From the NCBI GenBank assembly GCA_022360075.1, contig JAKSDN010000059.1, positions 1 through 6,157 of the forward strand: a stretch of 6,157 nt of DNA, given 5' to 3'. Shown piece by piece: positions 4,577 through 6,157 of the stretch. The notes under the pieces are model-generated. The model saw only the letters and a list, made by a program, of their open reading frames with translations. It was not told the origin of the DNA and made no database searches. This DNA is from Kiloniellales bacterium. Its GTDB lineage: Bacteria > Pseudomonadota > Alphaproteobacteria > Kiloniellales > JAKSDN01. A program made the translations under genes and the position numbers. Position 1 is the first letter of the stretch; each line of letters opens with the position of its first letter.

Positions 4577-6157
4577 CTATCCGAGCCAGACATCCTGGAA
4601 CTGATGATAGAAGGTCGGATGCAGTTGGTAGCCTTTGACCTGCTTGGTCGATGCCGAGAAGACCGCGCGCCAGAGTGGCTGTGCGATGACGGCATCGTCC
4701 TGCAGGATCTTCTGCACCTTTTCCATCTTGCTCCGGCGCTCGTTGACGTCGAGCGTCGCGCCGGCATCGTCCAAGGCTGCGTCGAAGGCCGGATTGTTGT
4801 AGGCGCTCTCGTTCCACGGCACCCCACCGCGATAACCGAGGTTCAACACCATCACGCCCAACGGCCGATGGGTCCAGGAGGTGAAGCCGAACGGCGTCTT
4901 GTCCCAGACATCCCAGTAGCTCGCACCCGGCATCGGGTTGAGCTGCAGATTGATGCCGGCCGGCGAGAGCTGCTCTTTGAAGCCCTGCATGGCGGCCAGG
5001 TGCCAAGCGTCGGCCGAGCCTAGGTCGATCTTGAGGTCAAGGCCGCCGCCGAAGCCGGCCTCGGCCAACAGGGCCTTGGCCTTCTCGATGTCGGGCTTCA
5101 GGGCCGGAAGCTTGAAGTATTCGGGATGGATCGGCGCCACGTGATGGTTCTCGCCCGCCGCGCCGCGCCCGCGATAAGCGATGTTCAAGAGCGCCGCGTG
5201 ATCCATGCAAGCCGCAACCGCCTGGCGCACCCGCACGTCATCGAAGGGCTTTTCCGTGACCCGCATGCGCGCAACGCCGGTCTGTGCCGTGACGGCTTGA
5301 TGCAGGACCGCGGTCGGTAGCCGCTCGACCACATCGATCGCCGAGACGTCGACCTCGTAGACCTGATCGACCTGACCGGAAGCCAGGGCCGAGACGCCGG
5401 CCATGGGATCGTCGCCGTGATCGACGTAGAAGATCTCGTCGAGCCAGACATCACCGCCCCAGTAAGGCTCGGACCGACGGGTCAACAGACAGCGCTCGCC
5501 GACCTGGAAATCGGCCAGCTGATAGGGACCGGTGCCGACCGGGTTCTTCGCAAGATCGCCGCCTTCCTCGTCGAAACGGCGATGCACGATCGCCGTCGGA
5601 TAGTTGTAGAGGTTCTCCGGGATCGCGAGCTCGGCGCGCGAGAGATTGAGCCGGATCGTGTGGTCGTCGACCTTTTCGATGGCGCCATCGATCATGCGCT
5701 TGGACATGACCGGATTGCCGCTGTCGTCCTTCTTGCCGGTGTCGACGTCCTCGACCATGCCGGCGAACAGACCGATATTGGACGAGCCGGTCGCCGGGTC
5801 GAGCCAGCGCTCGAAATTGTGGACCACATCGTCGGCGCCGAAATCGTCACCGTTGTTCCACTTCACGCCCTGGCGCAGATGCAGCGTCCAGGTCTTGAGA
5901 TCGTCAGATGCTTCCCACTTCTCGGCCAGATAGGGACGGGTCACGTTGTCGGTACCGGTCACGGTCAGATATTCGATGATCTGCCGCGCCTGATTGGACT
6001 TCTGCGTCCAGTCGAACGTCGCGGGGTCGGTCATCTCCTGTACCCGCATGGAGCAGCGCATGTTGCCGCCCATCTTCGGCGTCGCGGCCTGTGCCCTCGG
6101 GACGAAACTTTCGCCGGTTACCTTGCCGACCATGGCGTAAGCTGCCGTCGCCGACAC
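4577..6157 (-). CDS. Family 5 extracellular solute-binding protein of a DppA/OppA-type importer (5' end outside window)
   Basis: The 526 visible residues are a periplasmic binding protein (SBP_bac_5 type) that gives the importer its specificity. Recognisable parts are LAEKWEASDDLKTWTLHLRQ...VKWNNGDDF (77-106), NFERWLDPATGSSN (114-127), NPVGTGPY (205-212), the DDVRVRQAVA...DHAALL segment (306-324), and the C-terminal NNPAFDAALDDA with QPLWRAVF. The first residues (VSATAAYAMVG, then PRAQA-AT) look like the end of a signal peptide hydrophobic core and an A-Q-A cleavage site near visible residue 24. The frame is open to the window edge, so the GTG at 6157 is probably an internal valine of a Tat-type LGVSATAAYA leader whose twin arginines lie outside. 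The region around 420-450 (SWTHRPLGVMVLNLGYRGG) lacks the WxxDxxDP aspartates of DppA/OppA, so the ligand may not be a simple peptide. First gene of the operon in this window. Confidence 0.93.
   Translation of the reverse strand: MSATAAYAMVGKVTGESFVPRAQAATPKMGGNMRCSMRVQEMTDPATFDWTQKSNQARQIIEYLTVTGTDNVTRPYLAEKWEASDDLKTWTLHLRQGVKWNNGDDFGADDVVHNFERWLDPATGSSNIGLFAGMVEDVDTGKKDDSGNPVMSKRMIDGAIEKVDDHTIRLNLSRAELAIPENLYNYPTAIVHRRFDEEGGDLAKNPVGTGPYQLADFQVGERCLLTRRSEPYWGGDVWLDEIFYVDHGDDPMAGVSALASGQVDQVYEVDVSAIDVVERLPTAVLHQAVTAQTGVARMRVTEKPFDDVRVRQAVAACMDHAALLNIAYRGRGAAGENHHVAPIHPEYFKLPALKPDIEKAKALLAEAGFGGGLDLKIDLGSADAWHLAAMQGFKEQLSPAGINLQLNPMPGASYWDVWDKTPFGFTSWTHRPLGVMVLNLGYRGGVPWNESAYNNPAFDAALDDAGATLDVNERRSKMEKVQKILQDDAVIAQPLWRAVFSASTKQVKGYQLHPTFYHQFQDVWLG

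Noticed and set aside
6155..6157. GTG as the true start of the binding protein
   Set aside because: It falls exactly on the window edge and in the middle of what looks like a signal-peptide hydrophobic core; an internal valine is more likely.

Overview
The window is GC-rich, densely coded DNA from a bacterium. The protein style (a substrate-binding protein with an apparent Tat-type leader, a fused double ATPase, Shine-Dalgarno starts) suggests a proteobacterium, most likely alphaproteobacterial. That is inference from sequence style, not a marker-gene assignment.

Layout. Positions 1-242 (+) hold the 3' end of a glutaredoxin-type arsenate reductase gene (arsC). Positions 243-427 lie between convergent genes. 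They contain a 96-bp REP-doublet (REPIN-like) element (257-352), made of two inverted, diverged copies of a ~36-bp hairpin unit around a 12-bp palindrome. They also contain a rho-independent terminator (371-396) that ends the minus-strand operon. Positions 428-6157 (-) are one ABC importer operon of the peptide/nickel/opine (DppABCDF/OppABCDF) class. In transcription order it encodes a substrate-binding protein (4577-6157, 5' end outside the window), a DppB-type permease (3535-4467), a DppC-type permease (2553-3521), and a 704-residue protein that fuses the two ATPases normally called DppD and DppF (428-2542).

How it works together. The binding protein captures a ligand in the periplasm and delivers it to the DppB/DppC channel, and the fused ATPase powers import with two apparently complete nucleotide sites. 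The three downstream genes are tightly packed: the SD of the DppC-type gene overlaps the preceding stop, and the ATPase gene follows 10 nt after the DppC-type stop. The binding-protein gene is set apart by 109 nt containing a strong hairpin with a U-rich 3' arm. This fits the usual need for much more binding protein than membrane complex.

Most notable points: the REPIN-like doublet with compensatory stem changes; the intercistronic hairpin; complete four-cysteine (probable Fe-S) motifs in both halves of the fused ATPase; a binding protein lacking the aspartate motif that anchors peptide amino groups in DppA/OppA, so the substrate may not be an ordinary peptide; and a long, two-cysteine periplasmic segment in the DppC-type permease. 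I found no CRISPR array, tRNA, rRNA, transposase or clearly new multigene system.
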